Below, in pieces: positions 36,631 through 44,914 of a stretch of DNA of 64,000 nt. The stretch is from positions 124,001 through 188,000 of the forward strand of contig JABXII010000016.1 of assembly GCA_013373175.1 (NCBI GenBank), given 5' to 3'. The first letter of the stretch is position 1. Every line of letters begins with the position of its first letter. Below the pieces are notes generated by a model. It saw nothing but the letters and a program-made list of their open reading frames with translations. It was not told the DNA's origin and ran no database searches. The translations under genes were made by a program, and so were the position numbers. This DNA is from Campylobacteraceae bacterium (GTDB taxonomy: Bacteria > Campylobacterota > Campylobacteria > Campylobacterales > Arcobacteraceae).

Positions 36631-37821
36631 ATGGGGAAATATGTAAATATAAAGATTTTAGATAAAGATTGTAAAGGTATATATTTATTTACAAATGCAG
36701 ATATAAAAATCATCACTGATCCAAAAGAAGCTACAAAACTACTTACAAATCCTTTTAAATTGCAGTTAAGAACAAAAGTTGGAAATAAGACAGGTAAAAA
36801 GACATTTGAATTCAATAAGAAGAAAACAACTTTTTTATCTGCATTGGAAGAAGTAGCAAGTCAAAGACAAACTATAAAAAATATTTTGATAAAAGAGGGA
36901 ACTTTAAGACCGAAGAAGGTAGTTATTGAAGAGTCAAAAAAAGCTGTAACATTTTTAGAGGTAGCAAATAGATATATTGAAACAAAATCTATTTCGGCAA
37001 GAGCTTCTACTATTCAAAACTATAAAACTGCTTTATTAACTCATTGTAGCCCATTACATAATTTATCAATTGAAGATATTACTGTTGATGATGTTCAGGA
37101 CATAATTAATGAGCAGATGCAAACTAAAGCACCTGCAACTGTTTCATTATTGGGTGTTACTATTAAAACATTTGCAAAGAAAATTGGATTAAATTTAGAT
37201 GGATTGGAATTACCAGAGTTTGATAATAAAGTTGAATTTACTTTAAGCCTTGAAGATACTAAAAAAATTATTAAAGCAATGAGAGAATATTCAAGATTAC
37301 CAATAGAGGGTGAGGCAGTTTATCAATATCCTGAAATAAGAAATATATTTGCTTTTTTACTAACAGGTCGAAGAATTAGTGAAGTATTAGGATTGCGTTA
37401 TTCTGATATTAATTTTGAGACGAATGTGTTTAAAATCCCATCAAGTAGAGCGAAGGGTAAGAAGGATTTAGTTTACAATTTAGACAGTTATTTATTAGAT
37501 GCGATCAAACGGCAAGCATCTGCAACAGGTGTTACGGACATGACCATAGATAGGAGATTGTTTACATATACGAAAGAAACTCCAAGAATACATTTCCAAT
37601 CTCTCTTAAAGGCTCTAGGTATTAAGAAACTAAGGTTACATGATATAAGACATATGTTAGGATCAACACTGGTTCAACACGGCGTTCCCATTGCAGACAT
37701 TAGTGTTATGCTTGGACATAGTAGTATTGCAATTACAGAAGATAGATATGCAAGTAAAACAAAAGATCAAGCATCTAGAGCAATAAAAGCTCTAGATGAT
37801 TTAGTAGGTGGCAATAGTTAA
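36631..37821 (+). CDS. Tyrosine-recombinase integrase of the element
   Basis: 396 residues. An N-terminal arm-binding-like domain (1-100), a SAM-like core-binding domain (about 110-190; FLEVANRYIETKSISARASTIQNY) and a catalytic domain with the full set of residues: arginine in LLTGRRISEVLGLR, H-x2-R in LHDIRHMLG, histidine in LGHSSIAITEDRYA and the nucleophile tyrosine there. It lies next to attL. ATG 36631 is chosen over 36628 for its five-base distance from AAGGA. A copy of the arm-like repeat overlaps its stop codon. Confidence 0.93.
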   Translation: MGKYVNIKILDKDCKGIYLFTNADIKIITDPKEATKLLTNPFKLQLRTKVGNKTGKKTFEFNKKKTTFLSALEEVASQRQTIKNILIKEGTLRPKKVVIEESKKAVTFLEVANRYIETKSISARASTIQNYKTALLTHCSPLHNLSIEDITVDDVQDIINEQMQTKAPATVSLLGVTIKTFAKKIGLNLDGLELPEFDNKVEFTLSLEDTKKIIKAMREYSRLPIEGEAVYQYPEIRNIFAFLLTGRRISEVLGLRYSDINFETNVFKIPSSRAKGKKDLVYNLDSYLLDAIKRQASATGVTDMTIDRRLFTYTKETPRIHFQSLLKALGIKKLRLHDIRHMLGSTLVQHGVPIADISVMLGHSSIAITEDRYASKTKDQASRAIKALDDLVGGNS

Positions 37822-37829
37822 GTGTACTT
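37820..37829 (+). repeat. Solitary arm-like repeat at the integrase stop codon
   Basis: AAGTGTACTT, identical to the copies at 36579 and 36603, overlapping the TAA stop. Confidence 0.55.
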
Positions 37830-37854
37830 ATCTAGTATAAAGATTTTAGTAAGG

Positions 37855-39291
37855 TTACGTTTGTTCTAATATTATTCTTCGTGAAGTATTTAAAAGCGCT
37901 AAAGCTAAACTTTTATCTGTATCTGGATATTTTAATTGTCTTAAAGCATATGCATATAGACAAGCTCCAATATCTCTTTTTCCAACAGATAATTCTTCTG
38001 TCCATTTTCTACAGAAACTTATTTCATCAGGAATAGGACATCCTTCGATATATTTTTCTAAATCTTCCCAGTTATTAAGATTTTCTATAGTTGGCCATCC
38101 TTTATTATCTAGTCCATCTGGATGAAATAAGAAACTACATTCTAATGTAATAGGGTCAATAGTTGATGCACCTTCATTTACATCTCCATAATCAATAAGA
38201 GTAGAAGTATTACCTGAGGTATCTATTAGAATATTTTCACCATGCAAATCTCCATGATAACAAGATTTAGTCGATTGGAAAAGAATTTCTTCAATTTCTG
38301 TTACCCAACTCAAATCATATTTTTCTACAAGTTTTTGTGCAATTTTATCAGAAACTAAACTTCTTCTAATTTCAATTATCTTTGTTCTATGTTGAGTCTT
38401 TGCACTATGCCAAGGTTTTAAAATCTCTTTAATACTTTCTCTAATTGAAGAATTATTTTTATTTTCTTTTGTGGCCCCAAAGTAAGAAAAATCATAATTT
38501 GTAACTAAACCATAGAATACACCTGAATTAGATTTTGCTCCATAATTGATTTTTATTATCTTTCTTGGAGTAACACTCTGATCTAATCTATTGATATATT
38601 TTTCATAATTATTTGCATCTTCATTAACTTCATCCATTTTTCCACATTTTGCTATAGTTTTAATAATAACATGGCCTTGTTCATTGAAAACTTCTAATGC
38701 GTAGACTTTGACTCCTGATAAACCACCTCCAATTGTTTTTACTTTAGTAAATACAGCAGATTGAGATTTTGTAAACATTCTAATTAGTCTATCATGTTCA
38801 ATTGGAAGTGATTCACTTGTCTGTAGCTCAATTTCAAATAATTTTTTTACAGAATTATAGATATCTTCTATTTTTTTAAAAAATTTATCAGTATTTACTT
38901 TTGAAACATATGAAATAGTTGAATATTTATTATTATCAAACCATATTTTATGTCTATTTGAATATCCTAAAAATTCATCAATCATATCTTCAGTCCCTGT
39001 ACCTGTTAGGATTATTACAGGTGTACCTTTTGCATATTCTTGACATTCTGCTAATATCGATAGCCCATGTTCTGGTTTTTGATCAAGTTTACCTTTGTCT
39101 GAAGGTATTTGTAAATCTAATGTGATTAAATCAAAAAAAGGTGTATCTTTTATTATAGTTAATGCCTCTTTCACATTTTCTGCTAATGTAATATCAATCG
39201 AATTACCATATTTATATAATTCTTCTATTAATGTATCTGATATTTCACTTTCATCTTCAATTATAAGTATTCTAAATTTATTTATGCTCAT
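37855..39291 (-). CDS. Response-regulator receiver fused to an APH/protein-kinase-like domain
   Basis: 478 residues. Receiver at 5-140 with acidic pair E12/D13, phosphoacceptor D59 (LITLDLQIP), T96 in ILTGTG and K131. Then a kinase-like domain: glycine loop IGGGLSGVKVY (187-197), possible ATP lysine K211, catalytic loop HGDLHGEN (346-353) and metal site LIDYGD (365-370), all features of aminoglycoside/choline phosphotransferases and related kinases. It may match a conflict-system kinase domain (I recall TCAD9, unverified). The ATG at 39291 is two bases after the kinase stop. Last gene of the operon and its probable effector. Target unknown. Confidence 0.82.
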   Translation of the reverse strand: MSINKFRILIIEDESEISDTLIEELYKYGNSIDITLAENVKEALTIIKDTPFFDLITLDLQIPSDKGKLDQKPEHGLSILAECQEYAKGTPVIILTGTGTEDMIDEFLGYSNRHKIWFDNNKYSTISYVSKVNTDKFFKKIEDIYNSVKKLFEIELQTSESLPIEHDRLIRMFTKSQSAVFTKVKTIGGGLSGVKVYALEVFNEQGHVIIKTIAKCGKMDEVNEDANNYEKYINRLDQSVTPRKIIKINYGAKSNSGVFYGLVTNYDFSYFGATKENKNNSSIRESIKEILKPWHSAKTQHRTKIIEIRRSLVSDKIAQKLVEKYDLSWVTEIEEILFQSTKSCYHGDLHGENILIDTSGNTSTLIDYGDVNEGASTIDPITLECSFLFHPDGLDNKGWPTIENLNNWEDLEKYIEGCPIPDEISFCRKWTEELSVGKRDIGACLYAYALRQLKYPDTDKSLALALLNTSRRIILEQT

Positions 39292-39293
39292 TA

Positions 39294-40187
39294 TCAACTT
39301 TCCCACTTTAACATTAGTTGTGCACCAACTTCATTATTTTTTAAGGTTGCATCACCACCTAAACTTTCCATTGCTTGTTTAATAATACCAAGTCCAAAAC
39401 CTGTATGTTTTGTTTTACTAGTAGCTCCAATTCTAAACATGTTTTCAGGATCATCACTAAGTCCAATACCTTCATCTTCTATACATATCCAAGTATCGAC
39501 ATCTGTTTTCCCCCATTTTAAAGTTAAAAATTTAGGATTATCTGCTTCTAATTCAAGTAAAGATTCTTTTGCATTTCTGATTCCATTTGAAATTGCTAGA
39601 TACAGCAAGTTTTTATCTGTTTTTATAATAAAAGGTTGGCTACCTTCATAAGTTACTTTTATTGAAGAATCAGTTTCTTGACTTACAATATCTATAATTA
39701 ATTGGTATAGGTTAATTTCTGAAATTTCTGGAGGAGCAGAAGATTTCCTTAATGATTCTAATGCATAAAAAATTCTTTCAAATGTTTCAATACTATTCTT
39801 AGTTTTACTTGTCTCATAACTATTTACTTCTCTTTGAGCATTTATTTTTAATAATCCTATATTACGAGCTAGTTCATGTAAAATTACTCCTGAGAATTCA
39901 TCAATTGCTTTTGCTTTAATATATCGATTTATCTTTTCTTCATCTTCTGAAGAAGAAAAAAAAGATTTTTCATCTATTTCTTTTATTACTTCCATTTCCT
40001 CTAAATTATTAATTGCTCTTGTAAGTAGTTTCTTTATATGTTCAACTTTTTCAGTTCGTTTACACATAATTAGCATTTTTTTCATTTCAGGGTCTTTATG
40101 TTTAATAAAAAACTTTACGGCATTAATTCTATCTCTAATTAAATGTGATTGAAGATCTTTTAAGGCTGTTTCATAATTATATTCCAT
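39294..40187 (-). CDS. Soluble histidine kinase with helical N-terminus
   Basis: 297 residues with no membrane segment. Residues 1-70 look like a HEAT-type helical repeat (HLIRDRINAVKFFIKHKDPEMKKM). The phosphoacceptor helix has H104 in ILHELARNIG; the ATPase has N-box SNGIRNAKESL (200-210), G1 DEGIG (238-242) and G2 GFGLGI (263-268). All catalytic boxes are present, so it should be active. ATG 40187 overlaps the ATPase gene end by 11 bases. Probable donor to the receiver encoded next. Confidence 0.85.
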   Translation of the reverse strand: MEYNYETALKDLQSHLIRDRINAVKFFIKHKDPEMKKMLIMCKRTEKVEHIKKLLTRAINNLEEMEVIKEIDEKSFFSSSEDEEKINRYIKAKAIDEFSGVILHELARNIGLLKINAQREVNSYETSKTKNSIETFERIFYALESLRKSSAPPEISEINLYQLIIDIVSQETDSSIKVTYEGSQPFIIKTDKNLLYLAISNGIRNAKESLLELEADNPKFLTLKWGKTDVDTWICIEDEGIGLSDDPENMFRIGATSKTKHTGFGLGIIKQAMESLGGDATLKNNEVGAQLMLKWES

Positions 40188-42015
40188 AAAAATCAGCCCT
40201 ATTTTTAAATGCTTCTTCTCCACCCTCCATAATATTAGAAATAGCATTTACAACATTATGTTTATTAAGTCTTCCTTCTACGTTAATAAATCCTCTATTT
40301 CCATTGGAAGCAAGTTGAGCAACAATTTCTGCTTTTCCTAAAACAGGAATATTCGCGTTGTGTGTTGTAACTATTACCTGCCCTTCATTTTTCCTTTTTA
40401 ATATTGAAGAAATCAATGTATCAACAATAAAAGCATTATCAATGTGATCTTCTGGTTGATCAATGACTAGAATGGTATCTTTATGTTCAAGAATAATTGG
40501 TAAAATAAGTGTACATCTTTGTCCTGTTGACAACTCTTTTAGATTTTTCCATTTTTGGCCGTCACTCAATTTAAATAAGATTTCATCTTCGAGTAAAACA
40601 GTAATTATATCTCCCGTATGTGTTTTCAACGCACTAATAATTCTTATTGCTCGATCTTTTGATATCCCAGTATATTCAACTAGTTCATTTATATTATTTC
40701 CTTCAATAATATTTACTAATTCTCTAGGTAAAATTTCTTCTGCAATTATGTTAACAATATCATTATATTGAATTCCACTACCTTTGAATGAGTTGGTTAA
40801 AACTTGTTTATATTCATCAAGTTGATGAGATATTTTTATTGAAACTTTTATTTTTGGAGCTAATTCATTTGATAAATAATCACATATCTTAAGTCTTAGG
40901 TTTGAACGTTCAGAACGTACGTCTTCAAGATTATTAATAAGTGAATTTCTTTCTTTTTGAAGTTCTAAAATATTTAAATTTGTTTCGTTTAATAATACAC
41001 CTATGTACTCTAGGTTAGTTATTTCATTACGTACATTTTGACAATTACGTGTAATCTCTCCAGCTCCTTCTTGTAATTTATCTACTTCACTTCTTAACTC
41101 TTGTCCCTTTTTTGAGATTATTTCTAACTCTTGTTTATATTCATTGATGATTTTTAATGTATCTGAATATTGCATTTCATATTTATTTAATAAAGATGTA
41201 ATATCTTTAGAAAATTCATTTCTTTTAACTATTAGATCATTTACTGGATTTTCATCTTTTTCATTAGACCAAGTGGGAACAGTAGGTATTCTTTGAATAT
41301 TAGTTTTTAAATCATTAAGCCATATGTTTTCATTATTAATAAAGTTTTCTAGATATTTTATTTTGAGGTTTTGCTTTGAGTATTTTTCTCCTAATTCTTT
41401 TAATTCATTAGATTTATTCGACGATATCTCTGATATTTCAGATATCTTCTTTTCTTCTATTTCAAGTTGAGATAGTTTTTTTGTTAAATCTTTAAGAGGA
41501 TGAATTTTCGTTTCAAAATCATTAGCTTTATCTGTTAAAAGAGATAATTGTTCTGAAATTGTATTGATTTTTGCAATTAAAGTTAATTCTTTTTTTGAAT
41601 ATTCATCAATGTTTTCTATAAAGTTATCTATTAACTTAAGTCTTCCACTAGATAAAAGGCCTATAGTTTCAACTTCAGTTTGAGAAAAAATCATAGGAGC
41701 TTTCATGTTTTTGGGTAAGTTCATCTGAAAATCACTTTCTGAATTTCTTGTAAAAAAATAATCTTCTTTCCCATCACTTAATGTAACTGTTACTTGTCCA
41801 TCTTTTAAAACTGCTTTTGCATGGCTTAATGCTTTAGTATTTGATTCGGAAGTATGTCCTTGTACATTTAGACAATATCTAATTAATTCAATAAAACTTG
41901 ATTTTCCTGTACCTCTTGCACCAATAATTGCATTTAATCCTTCTGATAATGTCAATTCTAGTCCATCTAAAAAGCCACCTTCTATTTGAACCCTTTTTAT
42001 AATAAAATTATTCAC
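40177..42015 (-). CDS. SMC/RecF-like AAA ATPase
   Basis: 612 residues. Walker A GARGTGKSS (about 32-40), then a Q-loop-like FSQTEVETIG, a long coiled coil (about 140-370) and the C-terminal ABC half with signature LSTGQR, Walker B TILVIDQPEDHID and TTHNANIPVLG. The last motifs resemble the ATPase part of TrlF-type PHP-ATPases and other defence ATPases, as I recall. First gene of the operon; likely the recognition or DNA-end-sensing component. No nuclease domain is seen in it. Confidence 0.85.
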   Translation of the reverse strand: MNNFIIKRVQIEGGFLDGLELTLSEGLNAIIGARGTGKSSFIELIRYCLNVQGHTSESNTKALSHAKAVLKDGQVTVTLSDGKEDYFFTRNSESDFQMNLPKNMKAPMIFSQTEVETIGLLSSGRLKLIDNFIENIDEYSKKELTLIAKINTISEQLSLLTDKANDFETKIHPLKDLTKKLSQLEIEEKKISEISEISSNKSNELKELGEKYSKQNLKIKYLENFINNENIWLNDLKTNIQRIPTVPTWSNEKDENPVNDLIVKRNEFSKDITSLLNKYEMQYSDTLKIINEYKQELEIISKKGQELRSEVDKLQEGAGEITRNCQNVRNEITNLEYIGVLLNETNLNILELQKERNSLINNLEDVRSERSNLRLKICDYLSNELAPKIKVSIKISHQLDEYKQVLTNSFKGSGIQYNDIVNIIAEEILPRELVNIIEGNNINELVEYTGISKDRAIRIISALKTHTGDIITVLLEDEILFKLSDGQKWKNLKELSTGQRCTLILPIILEHKDTILVIDQPEDHIDNAFIVDTLISSILKRKNEGQVIVTTHNANIPVLGKAEIVAQLASNGNRGFINVEGRLNKHNVVNAISNIMEGGEEAFKNRADFYGI

Positions 42016-42189
42016 TGAAATCCTTAAAGCTTAATATTCTAAATTATGATATTTTATCTAAATTATATTGAACAACAGTTAACTTATAAAATTATGATAA
42101 TTAAAAATCTAAACCCATAATAATATTTTGTAATTTACTACATAAACTAGCTTTTCATATGTAAAAATAGTTTTATTCTTACTGAAAAG

Positions 42190-42220
42190 TTGACTTGAAA
42201 AATATTCAATCACATATTAT
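42190..42220 (+). promoter_or_regulatory. Candidate promoter of the 26-residue gene
   Basis: TTGACT (42190-42195) with CATATT (42213-42218, 17-base spacing) or TATTAT (42215-42220, 19-base spacing). It precedes the mini-gene's SD by about 20 bases. The 235-base stretch from 42016 to 42250 otherwise shows no coding frame and must also hold the leftward operon promoter. Confidence 0.5.
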
Positions 42221-42250
42221 CTCTTTGAAAATCAATATTAAGGAGTACAA

Positions 42251-42331
42251 ATGAACTGGGGAACAATTTTAACAATTGCTATCACAGTTGGAACAATTAT
42301 CAAAGATAATTTACCATCAGAAAATGAGTAG
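42251..42331 (+). CDS. 26-residue hydrophobic mini-protein
   Basis: ATG at 42251 follows AAGGAGTACAA, an excellent ribosome binding site. The product starts MNWGTILTIAITVGTII, a single membrane-length hydrophobic stretch, and ends in a short charged tail (KDNLPSENE). Promoter-like sequence upstream and a 15-bp hairpin directly after the stop make it an independent unit. It resembles type I toxin-antitoxin toxins or small membrane proteins in size and shape only. It is divergent from the ATPase operon. Confidence 0.65.
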   Translation: MNWGTILTIAITVGTIIKDNLPSENE

Positions 42332-42376
42332 ATAAACGACATAAACTACATTGGTTTATGTCGTTTATAGGTTTTT
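42332..42376 (+). terminator. Strong hairpin after the mini-gene
   Basis: Perfect 15-bp stem, left arm 42332-42346 (ATAAACGACATAAAC), loop TACATTG, right arm 42354-42368, followed by AGG and five Ts. It begins one base after the mini-gene stop codon. Confidence 0.8.
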
Positions 42377-42460
42377 AGGGCTTTATTAAAGGTATTTAAG
42401 AGGTTATAGATATTAAACATCATAATTTATACCAAACTGGGTATATAAAGGGAGGTTTTG

Positions 42461-43060
42461 ATGAAAAAGAATGATTCAATCAAGAGAATAAAAGAGTCTA
42501 TTTCAAAAGATGAGTTTAAGAAGTTAATTAGTTTTGTAAGGTGAGATGATGCTCTTAGGGAGAATACTAAACAAAACTTAATGCGCACATTTGTTATTTT
42601 CTACTTTACAGGGCTAAGACTTAATGAATTACAAGAAATGAGAATTTATCATATCAAAGAGTTATTAGAACAGGGTACAACTAAGTTAATTCTGCCTAAA
42701 ACAAAAAGTGAAAGAAAACTCTTTGCTGGTGATGAGTTCAAAAAACAGTTATCTAAATTATTTGTTCTAAATGATAAAGTAGATATTAAATCAAGAGTGA
42801 TCACAAAGGGTTCAGTCAAGTCTGGAAGAACAGGTATCAATCAACACGTGTTTATTAAGCAGATTAACTCAAAGATGAGATTAATACTTGGTCACGGCTA
42901 TACTTCTCATTCATTTAGACAAGGTCTTATAACGGAGATGGGAAGTAAACATATAAATACTAAAATCATCAGTAAGTTTATTGGTCATAGTGATGTAAAG
43001 ACAACAATGAGATATATCAATCCTACAGATGAGGATTTAAAGAATGCTATGATTAGGTAG
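42461..43060 (+). pseudogene. Short tyrosine recombinase interrupted by an in-frame TGA
   Basis: A single frame from ATG 42461 (SD GGGAGG, five bases off) would give 199 residues, but codon 28 is TGA (42542-42544). After it the catalytic domain is intact: arginine in FTGLRLNELQ, H-x2-R in SHSFRQGLI, histidine in IGHSDVKTTMRYI and tyrosine there. The size recalls FimB/FimE-type recombinases lacking a core-binding domain. Restart at ATG 42581 could give a 159-residue protein. A sequencing error at one base cannot be excluded. It probably came from an older element. Confidence 0.7.
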
Positions 43061-43074
43061 TTTAACAAATATTA

Positions 43075-43113
43075 ATACAATCTGGGGATTTTATTTGTGT
43101 TTCTAGATTGTAT
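43075..43113. repeat. 9-bp inverted repeat after the broken recombinase
   Basis: ATACAATCT (43075-43083) and AGATTGTAT (43105-43113) with a 21-base centre. It lies between convergent genes. It could be a terminator or a recombinase or Rep binding site. Confidence 0.4.
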
Positions 43114-43130
43114 CAGGGTAATGTAGTTTT

Positions 43131-43349
43131 TTAATCATTTATAGCAGGTATTGTATTAGCTTCTAAGTACTCTATTAAAGTCTGTCTTGTAATATAGTTT
43201 TTAGAGCCTATTTTTAGAACTTCAATTGATTTATTAAAGATCAATTTTTTACACATTGATTCTGAGATAAGTCCCATCTTGTGGATTTGACGAATAGAGA
43301 ACACTATGCCCTCAGGGATAAGTTTATCGTAGTCAGTTATAGTTTTCAT
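43131..43349 (-). CDS. Small helix-turn-helix protein (excisionase-like)
   Basis: 72 residues. FSIRQIHKMGLISESMCKKLI followed by VLKIGSKNYITRQTLIEYLE has the shape of excisionase/MerR-like helix-turn-helix proteins that bind DNA with a short wing. SD AAGGATCC precedes the ATG. In an integrated element it may guide excision or control rep expression. Assignment by shape only. Confidence 0.55.
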   Translation of the reverse strand: MKTITDYDKLIPEGIVFSIRQIHKMGLISESMCKKLIFNKSIEVLKIGSKNYITRQTLIEYLEANTIPAIND

Positions 43350-43389
43350 TTTGGATCCTTATATTTTCTTTATCAATATAAGTAGGTAG

Positions 43390-44307
43390 TTAAAATTTTT
43401 TTTTACAATCAATGTTCTTTAACTTAGGTGGAACAGTCACATTCCCAAAGAAATCAACATAAGTAGTTTGAATTTTCCTAATAAAGTCTTCAATAACATA
43501 AGGATTAGGATAAACTCTGTGATACTTGTATTCTAGTTTATTCAACTCTGAATCATTTAGTACTTCCATATGGGTGTATTTATTTATTTCAAGTTGTTTT
43601 TGCATAGGGTTTTGGAAATAGAGCACACTATATTTATTTAGTGCTTTCATTATAGAGTCTAGGTTGAAGCCATTTCTTAGAAAGAATCTATTTTGTAACT
43701 TTAATTCAGCTCTAGTAACGGTGAGTCCATTTAATTTCTCTTTAGCAGTTTTATCATAAAGGTAAAATCGCATAAAAGCATTATTCCTTTTTTCTATATC
43801 CTTATAGTTTTCTATATAACTTGTTGGTACAGTATTAAAGTACTGTATAAAGCCCAATTGATTATAAGGAACATTACGAGCTCTTTTAGTAAAGGGAACA
43901 GTAATTAGCAAGTTATGAAAGTCACAATACATATCAATTGCAACATCAAGTTCTACAAATCTAAATGGTGTTTTAGTTGTATTTAATAATGCACATATCG
44001 TTATTAGTGCATTAATTGATGCATCATCAAACTTTTTATTAAAGCTTTTTAATCCTGCAAATCTTATACGTATGTAATACCTAGAATATGAAAAACCAGT
44101 ATGTAGGGTTGCTAACTTTCTATTTCCATACATTAAGTCATATACTTTTAACCTACTATTAGATTTCTTTTTATTTAGAATTAATCCTCCTAAACGTCTA
44201 CCAATAATCCAATTCCATAATAGATCAAATTTATTCCTTTGTTCTATTGAACTTCTTAAGTTTATCTGTATTGCAACAGTGTCTATATTTGTTTCATGAT
44301 TAATCAT
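43390..44307 (-). CDS. Putative replication initiator of the element (Rep/RstA-like)
   Basis: 305 residues. The layout, with RFAGLKSFNKK, the acidic strand FRFVELDVAIDMYCDFHNL, RFYLYDKTAKEKLNG and TRAELKLQNRFF, resembles replication initiation factors of small rolling-circle replicons and filamentous phages. The possible catalytic tyrosine (in FYLYDKTAKEK) is not certain. SD AAGGAATAGAAA precedes the ATG. It reads toward the HTH gene and follows a 607-base noncoding stretch. Confidence 0.5.
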   Translation of the reverse strand: MINHETNIDTVAIQINLRSSIEQRNKFDLLWNWIIGRRLGGLILNKKKSNSRLKVYDLMYGNRKLATLHTGFSYSRYYIRIRFAGLKSFNKKFDDASINALITICALLNTTKTPFRFVELDVAIDMYCDFHNLLITVPFTKRARNVPYNQLGFIQYFNTVPTSYIENYKDIEKRNNAFMRFYLYDKTAKEKLNGLTVTRAELKLQNRFFLRNGFNLDSIMKALNKYSVLYFQNPMQKQLEINKYTHMEVLNDSELNKLEYKYHRVYPNPYVIEDFIRKIQTTYVDFFGNVTVPPKLKNIDCKKKF

Positions 44308-44914
44308 TTTCTATTCCTTATATTGTATGTAGCAATAGAAATTAAATAAGAGTTCTAAATGAAATGAGCTATATAGTAATTATTGTTATTTGTAGTAATA
44401 AGAAGAGAGAGGGCTATTATTTATAATTCTAGTTAGGTTACTGCTAATTATATAAATAAGTTTACTTTTACAAATTGAGTATATTTACTGTTTACTTTAT
44501 CAAAATATTAATCTGATTTATTTCTATCAAATTAATACATCATTGTAACTTTTTTTATTTAGCAGAAATTCTTAAGATCAATAGTAAAAGTTCATTTTTG
44601 AGGTTTTAGAAATAAGGATAATGTATTGAAATAAATTAGATATGAATTTTTTATAAAACTTATATTTATATTGATTAGTGTTTTAGTTTAATTTAGTGGT
44701 AATAATATACTAAATCAATAGTATATTATTAGTTTATTTTATAAATTAAATATTTTAATTTAAAACTCTTTTTTTTAATAATGGTTTTATTTATGGAGTT
44801 AAATTAGATTTTATAAGAATTTATAAAGATATCTAAAATATTTTAAATATCTTTGTAGTTAAGTAATATTTTATATTAAGATTCTTAAAAAGTATGTAAA
44901 ACTCTATAATATCT
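44308..44914. other. 607-base AT-rich noncoding region, possible origin
   Basis: No open frame of useful length on either strand. It holds a perfect 12-bp inverted repeat (44700-44711 with 44720-44731, loop of 8) and a weaker 8-bp pair (44825-44832 with 44847-44854, AAAGATAT/ATATCTTT). It must also carry the promoter of the Rep-like gene. Placement between Rep-like and helicase-like genes suggests a replication origin, unproven. Confidence 0.4.

Noticed and set aside
42542-42544. TGA read as tryptophan or glycine in the short recombinase
   Set aside because: All other genes here use TGG for tryptophan and terminate normally at TGA (for example the yqiA/DUF3095 ATGA overlap), so codon reassignment is very unlikely; treated as a disruption or sequencing error.
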